Below, piece after piece: positions 49,591 through 63,061 of a stretch of DNA of 64,000 nt. The DNA comes from Apoderus coryli (lineage: Eukaryota > Arthropoda > Insecta > Coleoptera > Attelabidae), in assembly GCA_911728435.2 (NCBI GenBank), contig OU452198.1:6978001-7042000 (forward strand), read 5' to 3'. Both the position numbers and the translations under genes were made by a program. A model generated the notes under the pieces. That model made no database searches, was not told the origin of the DNA, and saw nothing but the letters and a program-made list of their open reading frames with translations. The first letter of the stretch is position 1. Each line of letters begins with the position of its first letter.

Positions 49591-52500
49591 ATCAAACATT
49601 TATTTATAACAAATGTAAGATATGGTAGAGTAAATGGGGAAAGCAGCATTAACATTTTAATACCAACATTATCAGGGTATTATTATCCTTTTGTAATGTC
49701 AATACCGACCGTTGCCGTCTATAGGCGCACCGTTTGAACTTTTCATAACAATACATGTCCTACGATATTTTAAAAATCCTCAATTGTATAAAAGTATACT
49801 GGATTTTTCCTTGCCGCTCCAACACGGCAACATATAAACCTACGCTGTTTTTAGAAGTTTAGACATAGATGCATACGTACCTAGTCCGTGTTCGAACAGC
49901 AAGGAACATACCTTTATAATAATTAATACTATTGTTAATACTTGTTATGCATATAAGTAGATACATTTACAATAATATGCTTCTGATATTACAAACTAAC
50001 AACAAATTTTACTCACTTAGTCAGTGACATTTTTTATAGAACGTAAAAATTTTATAATATGTGTATTCGTCACTTCATTATTTTCAGACCTTAATTGATG
50101 ATAAATATTTAAAAGAAGACGCTGGGCTTTGCACATATAAATCTTGATGCTTAAACTCCCAACGTGTTCCGCTCGTGTCGTATACCGGCCGTGGCTGATA
50201 CAATGACTGCAAAAAGTTTCATCCACTTGAGGTTTTATTAAAAATTATTGTCTAATTTGATAGATCTTCTTTCATTTTATGAATCTAAGAAAAACTATTC
50301 AACAAATCATGGTTACAATATTCTGCCACCGTGTTTTACTGTCGGACACAAATTTTCTTGTTTAAATTCCACATTAAGTCTTCGCCATACCGTATGATGT
50401 CCATCCGATTATATTTAGATTAATCTGAGAAAATAACACGTTGCCAAAAATTATTTGTTTCATTCATATATTTATTTGCAAACTCTAATCCTTTTTTTTT
50501 TTCGATTAATCATTAACCCAATACATTTTTCAGTCATTGTAATTATTTTTATTACTGTCGGTATCCTTTGACATGCATGGTTTATTATACGTCTTATATA
50601 CGAGGGAGAAATGTATAAAAAACGCTGCATTCAATGCCCTTTTATAATGTAAAGAGGCATGGGAACGGACAGGCCCGGTAGAATCGTTAAATTTATATAT
50701 TTTAAATTAACTTTGGATAAACTATACCTACAGGATGGGCAAATTTCGATGTTTGTATACGATACAACCTAAACCGTAATAGATAGGGCAAAACTACTTT
50801 TTGAGTTTAGTTTAATGCCGCAATCAAAGCCTGCCTGCTAACATGATTAGTTTCCATAATATTTTCATTTGTTGTCATTTTTTTTCCTTCATATTTCCGT
50901 TGCTATTAAAGTTACGTGGAAATTGTTTTTTAAAAGTAGTAGATAATTTGCTCTTAAATACAATGGCGTACCCCATTTTTTATCGAAGTCCTATTGTTTA
51001 ATATAATATAACGCTATCAACTTAGTTTTTTCAAATGGGACACCCTATATATCAAAGTGTCACTAGCTTCCGAATTTTATTATCTAAAGATACGTGGCTA
51101 TAAATAATAACCGTGTATGACAAGTGGCTATACAGGGTGTTTCAAAAAATACGCGGCAAGATTTAAGGGCGTAAACATACGTCCGCAAAGCATTCCAAGC
51201 TTCCAAGATAAAAAGTTTTTTTTGTAAATATCGTTTTTTTTTTAATCAAGCCAAATATCTCCTTACCGATTTCTTTGAAATTTGGCAGCGTTGTTGCTAG
51301 AAATCGAGAGCTTATATGGCCCTAACTAGATCAAAATTATTGAGGCCAGTGGCGTTTGGGGGCAACTTGATAAAAAATATTGACAAAAAAAATGTACGCA
51401 ACTGACAGAGTTTAATTTTGCTTCGTTTACGAAATAAAAATGTAAAACATTTTTCACCCCAGGCCAAGAATATTTGCGAATAATTCAAGTAAAAATAACA
51501 TTAACATTTCGAAGCAAGATACAAATAAATAAATCAAATTATTTTTTTGTATAATAAAGTAGGTATTGAAAATTATCCAAGTGAAATTTGAAGTTTTAAA
51601 AAAGTAATCAAATATCTGTCAATTTCATTCTGTAATTTAATTTAAAAATTGCGAACACTCCACCGGAGTCAGTAGAAGCAGCAAAAGTAGCGTCACAAAT
51701 TATTGCCAGTTTTGATATCTAAAGAAAATGTAACTTTAGTATAATAAAATTTCCTAAAATTAAATATCTACCGTTACTTATGTATCCGGGAAAAAAGTGC
51801 TCACTTTTTTCCCGGGGATAAAAAGTGACATTTTATTACCTGTCAACAGAGTAAATATCTCAAACTTTTTTCCCGTCACAGAAAAAAATTATTTTATTTT
51901 TCTATGTAATCTCGATATATTTTTAATCAAAGGTTTTTCTAATTTTTTAATTCCCTCTAAATAAAAAGATTACGCAAGGCACTCATAATATTTAATCAAA
52001 CTTAAAAAAATTGAATAAAACCATATTTTAAGCAGATTTACAAATAAAATACATTGTCACTAAAAAGGATTGTATCATGTATATTATTGAAAACGATGAA
52101 TATTACGACAAACGGTCAAAATTTACTCTAAGTTTAACATCCATTTACTCTTGAACCCTGCTACATATTGAGATGATTTTTTTTTTGAAAATGTAGCTTG
52201 ATTCTTGGACAATAGTTTGACCTATAGTTGATTTTAAGTAATTGATTCTTATATTATATACAGAGGTAAAAAAAAAAATGTTTTTTGTTAATTTTTGGAG
52301 CAACTTGTGGACTGAACTAATGAAAGTAGAAATTATTCGATAATAGCAAATTAATGATTGATCTTTTCTCAGCAATTTGGCTTTTTATTCACTCTGAATA
52401 TTAACTTATTGAGGAAGTTACAGGGTTTTGTTAAAAACGTGCATTTTATGTGTATCCCATTGGGTCGATGCGCCCTCGCATATAAACTGATGCTCATTTT

Positions 52501-52941
52501 TAAGATTCAAATGAGAATAATGAAGAACCTATATCTAGGTACACAAATTTGTAGAAAATTTTAAAATCTATCCAAAACAACAACCTGATCCCTGGTAACT
52601 TTTAAAGCGATACAGGTACGATATATTTCATAATTTTCATGTTTTTTTTTTCTTTTTTTGTTTCAGACCAATAATCGTCAAGGCAATTAGATGAAATCAC
52701 CAAACAAATAAAAACGATGCTAATTTATTATTATTTTTTTGATTTTTTAATAAAACTAATAACATTGTGATCGTACGTAACATTAACATTAGTTAGATAT
52801 TAATTGTAGTAAAATTTATTTATTTTCTAAACTTTACAAAATAGTATTACACCTAATTTAAATAATTCATAATAATATATACCTAACTAAGTAATTAACT
52901 AATTACCGGTTCACTCAATTAATTCGATAATTATAATAAAC

Positions 52942-55900
52942 ATGCGTATTATATTGCTACTCGTGATAATTATAACAGTATGTGTTGTTGAATCGTTTGT
53001 TGTGAATGATTCACTAAATAGTCCATGTCCGAATGTGTTTAACTATCAATTAGACAATAATGGTGATTTATATGGACTTATTAGAATTTACAATGTGAAG
53101 AATATGAAGAGGATACAATTGGATGTTGAATTGTCTGTCGGCAATCCTGTACAGGTATGTGTAATGTTGTTAATAAATATTTTTATGCAAGACTTGTTGT
53201 CGTACTATGGGGAATTACTGGGTTTGATTTTATTGGCGTGTAAATGGAAAAAGACTATAAAATGTTTTTCATTTATTTTACTGATGAGTGTTCAGTTTAC
53301 AATATAACGTTGATTTTTTTTTTGTAATTAGTAAACTACCATATCAATAAACGGGTGCCGGGTTGGCCCTTATCTTTTTTCCAACAAAATGATAATCACA
53401 CTAGCATATTATACCCATTTTGACTTTTTCGGGATATCTCAGTTATTTTTAAAGGTAAAGTCTTGTGATTTTCGCGAACCTCAGCTACTTTTTTGTGAAA
53501 TGAAAGGTGCCGCCAAAATGGTCATAGCCCACTTACTTTTCGTTACGGGGCGATATTAAAAATATTGCATTTTGGGACCTCATTAGTACCTTGGATACTC
53601 TTTAACCTAAAGATAAGATAAAAACTGACCCTGATAGAGATTGTTTCATAGAATCCAGTGGCTTAAGTAGCTTTTTTATTAGGAAAACGATTTCGGAAAT
53701 ATAAACGAAACTTATGTTTTTTTAATTGGACCGTATATTGTTCGGGCTTATTATGAACTTTCTATAAATATATAGTTTTTTTGTACATTTATTTTCATTA
53801 GTTGAAAAGTTATATAAGCGTGTTTCATAAATTTATATGAAAATCACATAATCAGACTGTATCAGGATAGCCATGAATTGTTTTAAATGTATACAGTTTG
53901 TATCTCCCTGACCGATACGGTAGGAGTTGCCTCAACCATCGCCAAAACATTTGTTTCATTATTTTCCTTTCGATAATTTTTCGGTCTGGCTTTTTGAATG
54001 ATCCGTTAGATATTAAATTCTGCTGTTGACGTCCAAAAAAATCTTTGATTAGATTGCTTTCTCTCGGTATATCTACAAGCCATTCAAGCATTGGTAAAGT
54101 TAAAAATACATAATAAAAGAGTGTAACAAAATGCCTACCTTTGTAGATACATTTACGAAGCTTGATCTCGATTAAACCTGCGTTCATATTAACCATATTA
54201 TTCCCGCTTTCACCTAAAATATCGTATAATTCAAAAACCGAAAACCGTTGAACATGTTATATCAATTGACGCGCAATTAAGTGTTCATAGACAAAAAAAA
54301 ATCGACTTGTGCATTTTTTTTTGTGCCGAGGTTTAACTTGCTTTTTTTCAACACCCTGTATAAAATTGGATCAATGTGCAATGTGCGTCAAAATTTATAC
54401 AAATGTGTCCTAGGAAGCCGCTGTAAAAATTGCAGCTTTCTTTCAGTACTGGCGAAAAAAATATCGCAGTTTTGGATAATGGTGTTTTATGGCGACAACG
54501 TTGGAAATTAATTCATATGTCAAAAATAGTAAGGGATGATAAGGCATGTTTAAGAAAATATGCTCATAATCACACGTAGAATCCGAAAATCCAATAATAA
54601 ATAGGATGTTTCATTTGACATTTCAAAGTTGGATTCAGTATCACACGATCTGGCAACAAAGCACGGTGTTTCTAAAATAGGTGGTCAAAATTTGTGAGCG
54701 AATTGGGTACGTCTAATCATGAAAAAAACTTAAATTGTAATTTTTCGAAAAGTCCTTATTTACAAATATACAGGGTGTTAAAGATGACTGCCTGAGGACG
54801 ATTTTTTTGAAATATTTTCGAAACGAGTTAAGATGAATCAATCAAATGTAGCATATTTATTCACCTAGTTAAATGTAGTAAACTGACATGAAATTGAATA
54901 AAAAAGGATGACCATAGGTGGGTAAACGGGGGGATCCCTTGCCTTTATTATAACCTAACTTTTTTTTCTTCTGACTTTTATTCCATTTGTGTCAAAAATG
55001 TGACAAAATAAAGTTTTCTGCATAAAAAAGGCATTCATGTTTTTTCTCGAAAAACTTAAAGGTTTTCCAGAAATTCGAGTCTGAAAATTTTAAGACAAAA
55101 CTAGTCCTTAGTATACAGCATCAAAGATTAATGTTTTTTTTTAAAGGGTCCGTACGACCTAAGTCCCCGGTTTCACTGCAGCCTCATGGGCTTATTGTGA
55201 AAAATCCCCGTATATTATGCCACCCAATCCAGCAGCCCTGTACCCTCCACTAGCTTGTGGAGTTTCGCTCACAAAATTTGACCACCTATTTTAGAAACAC
55301 CTTGTATAATATGTTCCAAAGCTAGATCGCGGCATCAAATAACAGTATCCAAAGTATCAGAAATATATTTCTTTCCGTTCTCTAGATACTTCTAATAGGC
55401 CATCGATTTTGGCGTACCCTGTATATCTATGCAAAGTTGTGAATGAAATGTGGTGTCGTTCTTTGCAATTTTCGGTCCCACAAATTCAAAATTCAGTCGT
55501 ATCTGGTGGGGATATACGGCAAAAGGTCTTGAAATGTAGAATATCTGCCCCCAAAAGATTTCTTCTACTGTAAAATTCGCGAGTCCGGGAAATTGATGAT
55601 GATGATCTACGTTTTCGAGGAAGTTTCTTGGGTTTCCCTTTTTTCCGATAATAAATGTATCAGTAGGTAACTTGCGCTGGCGATTATAACTTTGTCTCGG
55701 TCCATTTAATATTATTTACAAAAAAACGCGCATCTATACACAAAACTTGACAAATCTCCAAGGTCAGTACGAGTAGTCTGGACGCATCTTTACATCTACT
55801 AGAAGGGTCCATGGGCAGACATCGCAATTATAATAATTTTCAGGTTTAATTTAGGTACTTTTGAATCCTCAAATTATAAATAAATCCAGCAGTAACTTAA

Positions 55901-58900
55901 CACAATTTTGTTTTGTTTTTGTAGGGCTATAATGGTCATATCCAATTAGCTTTTAACAAAGCCAAAGTTCTTGATGATATATCCCGTGGAAGACCGATCG
56001 ACTACAAAGTCTTATTCCCATTTTGGAAATCGATACCGCCAAAAGTAACAAAAGTCGTCGTAAACGGCAACCTAATCTGCACTGGGTCGAGAATACCTTG
56101 TAAGTATAACAACTGTACAAATACAAAAATACGTTTGACTAATATACATTTATTTCAGTTAGGCTTGTTCCAGTGTTAACAACCATTAATTTACAACATA
56201 CCCTTAAAATTGACATTACACGACTTCTGGCATCAACAGATCCGGTGACAGATAATGTGGCAGGTGAGTCAATTGTTTAAAAAACGTTCTGCTTACAGGG
56301 TGGACAAATTTCGATGTTTTTATACGGTACAGCGTAACACGTCACGTTCCAATTTTTTAGTTTAGTTTAAAATGACAAGAATGATCTTTTCTTGCTAATT
56401 TATTTCCGATTCTTAGGTTATTTTTGTACGACGTTACATTCTAAAGTTACATCCGCATTTCTAAAACATGCCATTCTTGAAAAATGTTCTATTGAAACTT
56501 AGTTTTGTCAAAAAGTCTTATAGTTACCGAGAAAATGACAAGAATAATCTTTTCTTCCTAATTTAGTTGCGATTCTTAGCTTGTTAAAATTATTTTTGTA
56601 CGACGTTACATTCTAAAGTTACATCCTCATTTCTAAAACATGTCATTCTTGAATAATGTTTCATTGAAACTTAGTTTTGTCGAAAACTCTTATAGTTACG
56701 GAGAAAATGACAAGAATAATCTTTTCTTCCTAATTTAGTTGCAATTCTTAGGTTGTTAAAATTATTTTTGTACGACGTTACATTCTAAAGTTACATCCTC
56801 ATTTCTAAAACATGCCATTCTTGAAAATGTTCTATTGAAACTTAGTTTTGTCGAAAAGTCTTATAGTTACGGAGAAAATGACAAGAATGATATTTTCTTG
56901 CTAATTTAGTTGCGATTCTTAGCTTGTTAAAATTATTTTTGTACGACGTTACATTCTAAAGTTACATCCTCATTTCTAAAACATGTCATTCTTGAATAAT
57001 GTTTCATTGAAACTTAGTTTTGTCGAAAACTCTTATAGTTACGGAGAAAATGACAAGAATAATCTTTTCTTCCTAATTTAGTTGCAATTCTTAGGTTGTT
57101 AAAATTATTTTTGTACGACGTTACATTCTAAAGTTACATCCTCATTTCTAAAACATGTCATTCTTGAATAATGTTTCATTGAAACTTAGTTTTGTCGAAA
57201 ACTCTTATAGTTACGGAGAAAATGACAAGAATAATCTTTTCTTCCTAATTTAGTTGCAATTCTTAGGTTGTTAAAATTATTTTTGTACGACGTTACATTC
57301 TAAAGTTACATCCTCATTTCTAAAACATGCCATTCTTGAAAATGTTCTATTGAAACTTAGTTTTGTCGAAAAGTCTTATAGTTACGGAGAAAATGACAAG
57401 AATGATATTTTCTTGCTAATTTAGTTGCGATTCTTAGCTTGTTAAAATTATTTTTGTACGACGTTACATTCTAAAGTTACATCCTCATTTCTAAAACATG
57501 TCATTCTTGAATAATGTTTCATTGAAACTTAGTTTTGTCGAAAACTCTTATAGTTACGGAGAAAATGACAAGAATAATCTTTTCTTCCTAATTTAGTTGC
57601 AATTCTTAGGTTGTTAAAATTATTTTTGTACGACGTTACATTCTAAAGTTACATCCTCATTTCTAAAACATGTCATTCTTGAATAATGTTTCATTGAAAC
57701 TTAGTTTTGTCGAAAACTCTTATAGTTACGGAGAAAATGACAAGAATAATCTTTTCTTCCTAATTTAGTTGCAATTCTTAGGTTGTTAAAATTATTTTTG
57801 TACGACGTTACATTCTAAAGTTACATCCTCATTTCTAAAACATGCCATTCTTGAAAATGTTCTATTGAAACTTAGTTTTGTCGAAAAGTCTTATAGTTAC
57901 GGAGAAAATGACAAGAATGATATTTTCTTGCTAATTTAGTTGCGATTCTTAGCTTGTTAAAATTATTTTTGTACGACGTTACATTCTAAAGTTACATCCT
58001 CATTTCTAAAACATGTCATTCTTGAATAATGTTTCATTGAAACTTAGTTTTGTCGAAAAGTCTTATAGTTACGGAGAAAATGACAAGAATGATATTTTCT
58101 TGCTAATTTAGTTGCGATTCTTAGCTTGTTAAAATTATTTTTGTACGACGTTACATTCTAAAGTTACATCCTCATTTCTAAAACATGCCATTCTTGAAAA
58201 TGTTCTATTGAAACTTAGTTTTGTCGAAAAGTCTTATAGTTACGGAGAAAATGACAAGAATGATATGTTCTTGCTAATTTAGTTGCGATTCTTAGCTTGT
58301 TAAAATTATTTTTGTACGACGTTACATTCTAAAGTTACATCCTCATTTCTAAAACATGTCATTCTTGAATAATGTTTCATTGAAACTTAGTTTTGTCGAA
58401 AACTCTTATAGTTACGGAGAAAATGACAAGAATAATCTTTTCTTCCTAATTTAGTTGCAATTCTTAGGTTGTTAAAATTATTTTTGTACGACGTTACATT
58501 CTAAAGTTACATCCTCATTTCTAAAACATGCCATTCTTGAAAATGTTCTATTGAAACTTAGTTTTGTCGAAAACTCTTATAGTTACCGAGAAAATGACAA
58601 GAATGATCTTTTCATGCAAATTTAGTTGCGATTCTTAGGTTGTTAAAATTATTTTTGTACGACGTTACATTCTAAAGTTACATCCGCATTTCTAAAACAT
58701 GCCATTCTTGAAAAATGTTCTATTGAAACTTAGTTTTGTCAAAAAGTCTTATAGTTACCGAGAAAATGACAAGAATGATCTTTTCTTCCTAATTTAGTTG
58801 CAATTCTTAGGTTGTTAAAACTATTTTTGTACGACGTTACATTCTAAAGTTACATCCTCATTTCTAAAACATGCCATTCTTGAAAATGTTCTATTGAAAC

Positions 58901-61900
58901 TTAGTTTTGTCGAAAAGTCTTATAGTTACGGAGAAAATGACAAGAATGATATTTTCTTGCTAATTTAGTTGCGATTCTTAGCTTGTTAAAATTATTTTTG
59001 TACGACGTTACATTCTAAAGTTACATCCTCATTTCTAAAACATGTCATTCTTGAATAATGTTTCATTGAAACTTAGTTTTGTCGAAAACTCTTATAGTTA
59101 CGGAGAAAATGACAAGAATAATCTTTTCTTCCTAATTTAGTTGCAATTCTTAGGTTGTTAAAATTATTTTTGTACGACGTTACATTCTAAAGTTACATCC
59201 TCATTTCTAAAACATGCCATTCTTGAAAATGTTCTATTGAAACTTAGTTTTGTCGAAAAGTCTTATAGTTACGGAGAAAATGACAAGAATGATATTTTCT
59301 TGCTAATTTAGTTGCGATTCTTAGCTTGTTAAAATTATTTTTGTACGACGTTACATTCTAAAGTTACATCCTCATTTCTAAACCATGTCATTCTTGAATA
59401 ATGTTTCATTGAAACTTAGTTTTGTCGAAAACTCTTATAGTTACGGAGAAAATGACAAGAATGATCTTTTCTTCCTAATTTAGTTGCAATTCTTAGGTTG
59501 TTAAAATTATTTTTGTACGACGTTACATTCTAAAGTTACATCCTCATTTCTAAAACATGTCATTCTTGAATAATGTTTCATTGAAACTTAGTTTTGTCGA
59601 AAACTCTTATAGTTACGGAGAAAATGACAAGAATGATCTTTTCTTCCTAATTTAGTTGCAATTCTTAGGTTGTTAAAATTATTTTTGTACGACGTTACAT
59701 TCTAAAGTTACATCCTCATTTCTAAAACATGCCATTCTTGAAAATGTTCTATTGAAACTTAGTTTTGTCGAAAACTCTTATAGTTACGGAGAAAATGACA
59801 AGAATGATATTTTCTTGCTAATTTAGTTGCGATTCTTAGCTTGTTAAAATTATTTTTGTACGACGTTACATTCTAAAGTTACATCCTCATTTCTAAAACA
59901 TGTCATTCTTGAATAATGTTTCATTGAAACTTAGTTTTGTCAAAAAGTCTTATAGTTACGGAGAAAATGACAAGAATGATATTTTCTTGCTAATTTAGTT
60001 GCGATTCTTAGCTTGTTAAAATTATTTTTGTACGACGTTACATTCTAAAGTTACATCCGCATTTCTAAAACATGCCATTCTTGAAAAATGTTCTATTGAA
60101 ACTTAGTTTTGTCAAAAAGTCTTATAGTTACCGAGAAAATGACAAGAATGATCTTTTCATGCAAATTTAGTTGCGATTCTTAGGTTGTTAAAATTATTTT
60201 TGTACGACGTTACATTCTAAAGTTACATCCTCATTTCTAAAACATGTCATTCTTGAATAATGTTTCATTGAAACTTAGTTTTGTCGAAAACTCTTATAGT
60301 TACGGAGAAAATGACAAGAATGATCTTTTCTTCCTAATTTAGTTGCAATTCTTAGGTTGTTAAAATTATTTTTGTACGACGTTACATTCTAAAGTTACAT
60401 CCTCATTTCTAAAACATGCCATTCTTGAAAATGTTCTATTGAAACTTAGTTTTGTCGAAAACTCTTATAGTTACGGAGAAAATGACAAGAATGATATTTT
60501 CTTGCTAATTTAGTTGCGATTCTTAGCTTGTTAAAATTATTTTTGTACGACGTTACATTCTAAAGTTACATCCTCATTTCTAAAACATGTCATTCTTGAA
60601 TAATGTTTCATTGAAACTTAGTTTTGTCAAAAAGTCTTATAGTTACGGAGAAAATGACAAGAATGATATTTTCTTGCTAATTTAGTTGCGATTCTTAGCT
60701 TGTTAAAATTATTTTTGTACGACGTTACATTCTAAAGTTACATCCGCATTTCTAAAACATGCCATTCTTGAAAAATGTTCTATTGAAACTTAGTTTTGTC
60801 AAAAAGTCTTATAGTTACCGAGAAAATGACAAGAATGATCTTTTCATGCAAATTTAGTTGCGATTCTTAGGTTGTTAAAATTATTTTTGTACGACGTTAC
60901 ATTCTAAAGTTACATTCTCATTTCTAAAACATGTCATTCTTGAATAATGTTTCATTGAAACTTAGTTTTGTCGAAAACTCTTATAGTTACGGAGAAAATG
61001 ACAAGAATAATCTTTTCTTCCTAATTTAGCTGCAATTCTTAGGTTGTTAAAATTATTTTTGTACGACGTTACATTCTAAAGTTACATCCTCATTTCTAAA
61101 ACATGCCATTCTTGAATAATGTTTCATTGAAACTTAGTTTTGTCGAAAAGTCTTATAGTTACGGAGAAAATGACAAGAATGATATTTTCTTGCTAATTTA
61201 GTTGCGATTCTTAGCTTGTTAAAATTATTTTTGTACGACGTTACATTCTAAAGTTACATCCTCATTTCTAAAACATGTCATTCTTGAATAATGTTTCATT
61301 GAAACTTAGTTTTGTCGACAACTCTTATAGTTACGGAGAAAATGACAAGAATAATATTTTCTTGCTAATTTAGTTGCGGTTCTTAGCTTATTAAAATTAT
61401 TAGTAAACAGGGTGTGAAAAGTTTGAAGTTAGAACTTAATCAGCTCCTGATATAAACTAAAAAAGCTTGTGTTTATCATATACAAGTACCTCTTTACATT
61501 CGGAAGGAATACTTTACTTTCTGTATAATTTTTGAGTAAGAGAAATGAAGCAACAGTTCCGAAATATATTTGACATTCTTCAAATCAAAGTTTACTGTTT
61601 AATTTTCACAGACGTCTCTGACTTTGGAAGAGACTATGACATAAAAGCGTACGATTTAGATATGTACACTGGCGATGGAAGTGGAAATACCATCAAACGA
61701 GAAAATCCATTTTTAACGAATGATTTTAACGTTGGCCCACCCAGACCGCCTCCTCCTGGACAGCCAGACGGTAGACGACGACCACCACCTCCTCCTCCAC
61801 CTGCAGAGTCTGATGATGACACAAGATCGGTGGATCCATCAACTCTATTTTCAGGCAATCCATTTTTAAGCAGAAGTACAACAACAACTGATGCGCCTAA

Positions 61901-63061
61901 TAACATATATTTCAACGAAGGTACAGTTTAACTCTCGATTTATTTGTAAATTATGAAACTTTAAATATAAATGTTAATTTGTTCATGTCAAAGGCACCAT
62001 CCAAAACACTAGACAAAAAAGACTTCCGGTCAATAATTTTAATCCGACTTCAAGTAATCCTTACCAAGGAGAGTATGTCTATTATCCTGATAATCAGTAT
62101 ACTACCTCATCCAGAACTCCACCCCATAGACCCTCTCATGGTGATAGGTCTCCCCTTCGTAGAGGTTCTCGATCAGAATTTCCTTCTTATAGTAGTCCAC
62201 CACAATCAGCTCCTCTTCATGAGTATCCACCACCGGGACCTCCTCATTATGGACCACCTCATAGAGGTCCACCTCCTGGTCCGCCTCCTCATGGCAGGCC
62301 ACCACTAGGAGCTCCTTATGGTATCCCACCTCCTGAACCTCCAGATTTTCGTGGTCCACCACAACCAGCTTCTCCTTATAACGATCCACCACCGGGACCA
62401 CCTCATAGAGGTCCACCTCCTGGACCTCCTCCTTTTAGTGGTCCACCACTGGGACCTCCTCATTATGGCGGTTTTCCTCCTAGAGATCCACCTCCTCCTC
62501 CTTTTGGTGGTCGACCACCAAGGACGCCAGGAACCCCTCCTTATGGTGAGCCATATGCACCTTATGATGGAGGTCAACCTCCTGAACCTCCTCCTCCACA
62601 TAGACGTCCACCGCCACCACCTCCTGACTTTCATTATTCCTCTGGGAACATTCCATTGAACGCATTGAATGTGGATTCTAATAGAAGACCACTACCTCCA
62701 TATAATCGTCGTGGTCCTCCTCATCATCGAGGTCCACCACCACCTAGACATCCTCCTCCTGATCATTATTATTCCTCAGACAATTTTCCATATAATGAAA
62801 GCCCTCCATTGAACGCAGGTGCTTCTCTTTTCAATGAGCCTCCTAATGCAGGACCTCCGCGTCCTCCACCGCCTCCACCTCCAGATGATAGTAGTGGTCC
62901 TCCCCCTCCTCCTCCTGTACGGACGGATGGAAGTGTACCCACACAATTGCCTAGAAGTGGAGGTGAGGAATCAAAGGTGTTTGTGAACAATCCATTTTTG
63001 AACGGACAAACAATCAGCACAAATATATTTTCGTCTGTTAGCAACAATAATTCGGAAATAG
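52942..63061 (+). CDS. gd-like: Gastrulation-defective (gd)-like serine protease, 5' part (continues beyond window)
   Basis: Exons 52942-53154, 55925-56099, 56159-56263, 61612-61920, 61994-63061; the last ends in phase 1 at a GT donor, so the gene continues past the window. 623 residues are present. Residues 1-18 are a signal peptide (MRIILLLVIIITVCVVES). Residues 27-164 match the GD N-terminal domain (PCPNVFNYQLD-NGDLYGLIRI, then GYNGHIQLAF, YKVLFPFWKSIPPKVTKVVV-NGNLICTG and LTTINLQHTLKIDITRLL). Residues 165-623 are a Pro/Gly/Arg-rich linker with PPPPP runs. In Drosophila, gd cleaves Snake in the dorsoventral protease cascade upstream of Spatzle; the trypsin domain should be encoded after 64000. 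The start is chosen as the only Met before the hydrophobic core. The linker is much longer than I expect for gd, and one intron is a satellite array. Confidence 0.85.
54664..55306. mobile_element. Foldback family member (copy 3) in gd-like intron 1
   Basis: It starts ggtgtttctaaaataggtgg and ends ccacctattttagaaacacc, an exact inverse. The left arm is long (to about 55120, with words shared with 43.8 kb and 8.7 kb), but only about 40 bp of the right arm remain. About 120 bp of unrelated, GC-richer sequence lies between (55140-55260). Confidence 0.8.
56297..56371 (+). repeat. Transposon-end-like sequence flanking the satellite
   Basis: acagggtggacaaatttcga, then tttttatacg and tagtttagtttaaaatg, resembles 50731-50816 (acaggatgggcaaatttcga, gtttgtatacg, gagtttagtttaatg). 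The 50.7-kb copy has no tandem array after it. This suggests the array grew inside or next to a dispersed element. Confidence 0.55.
56372..61402. repeat. 171/172-bp satellite array with higher-order repeats
   Basis: About 29 head-to-tail monomers fill most of gd-like intron 3. Monomer starts (atgacaagaat) fall at 56372, 56535, 56707, 56878, 57050, 57222, 57393 and so on, spaced 171 or 172 bp apart (the first is 163, missing about 9 bp). Monomers differ at linked sites: gatattttcttgc with gcgattcttagct, versus aatcttttcttcc with caattcttagg; gaataatgtttc versus gaaaatgttct. These types recur as blocks: a trimer of 515 bp (56878, 57393, 57908) and a tetramer of 687 bp (59624, 60311, 60998). The word tgtacgacgttacattctaa is almost invariant. 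The array ends mid-monomer at 61402. Confidence 0.95.

Larger units (their letters stand above)
32631..52941. other. 20-kb region without a recognisable host gene, rich in transposon relics
   Basis: No exon series with conserved protein text was found between NAA25 and the gd-like gene. Recognised contents are listed separately: palindrome 33.4 kb, LINE 36.7 kb, long-TIR element 39.8 kb, Tc1 relic 41.2 kb, hairpin 43.3 kb, foldback plus LINE 43.8-46.2 kb, LINE 47.9-49.6 kb. Stretches 33.85-36.7, 37.5-39.8, 46.2-47.87 and 49.6-52.9 kb show AT-rich sequence with at most repeat ends (for example cagggtgtttcaaaaaatac at 51134). Confidence 0.6.

Noticed and set aside
56372..61402. Similarity to primate alpha satellite because of the 171-bp length
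   Set aside because: No sequence resemblance and no CENP-B-box-like motif; shared length alone is not evidence of centromere function.
62318..62659. Overlapping open frames in the gd-like proline-rich exon, both strands
   Set aside because: Low-complexity CCT/CCA repeats keep other frames open; only the frame that joins 61920 and ends at the 63062 donor is supported.
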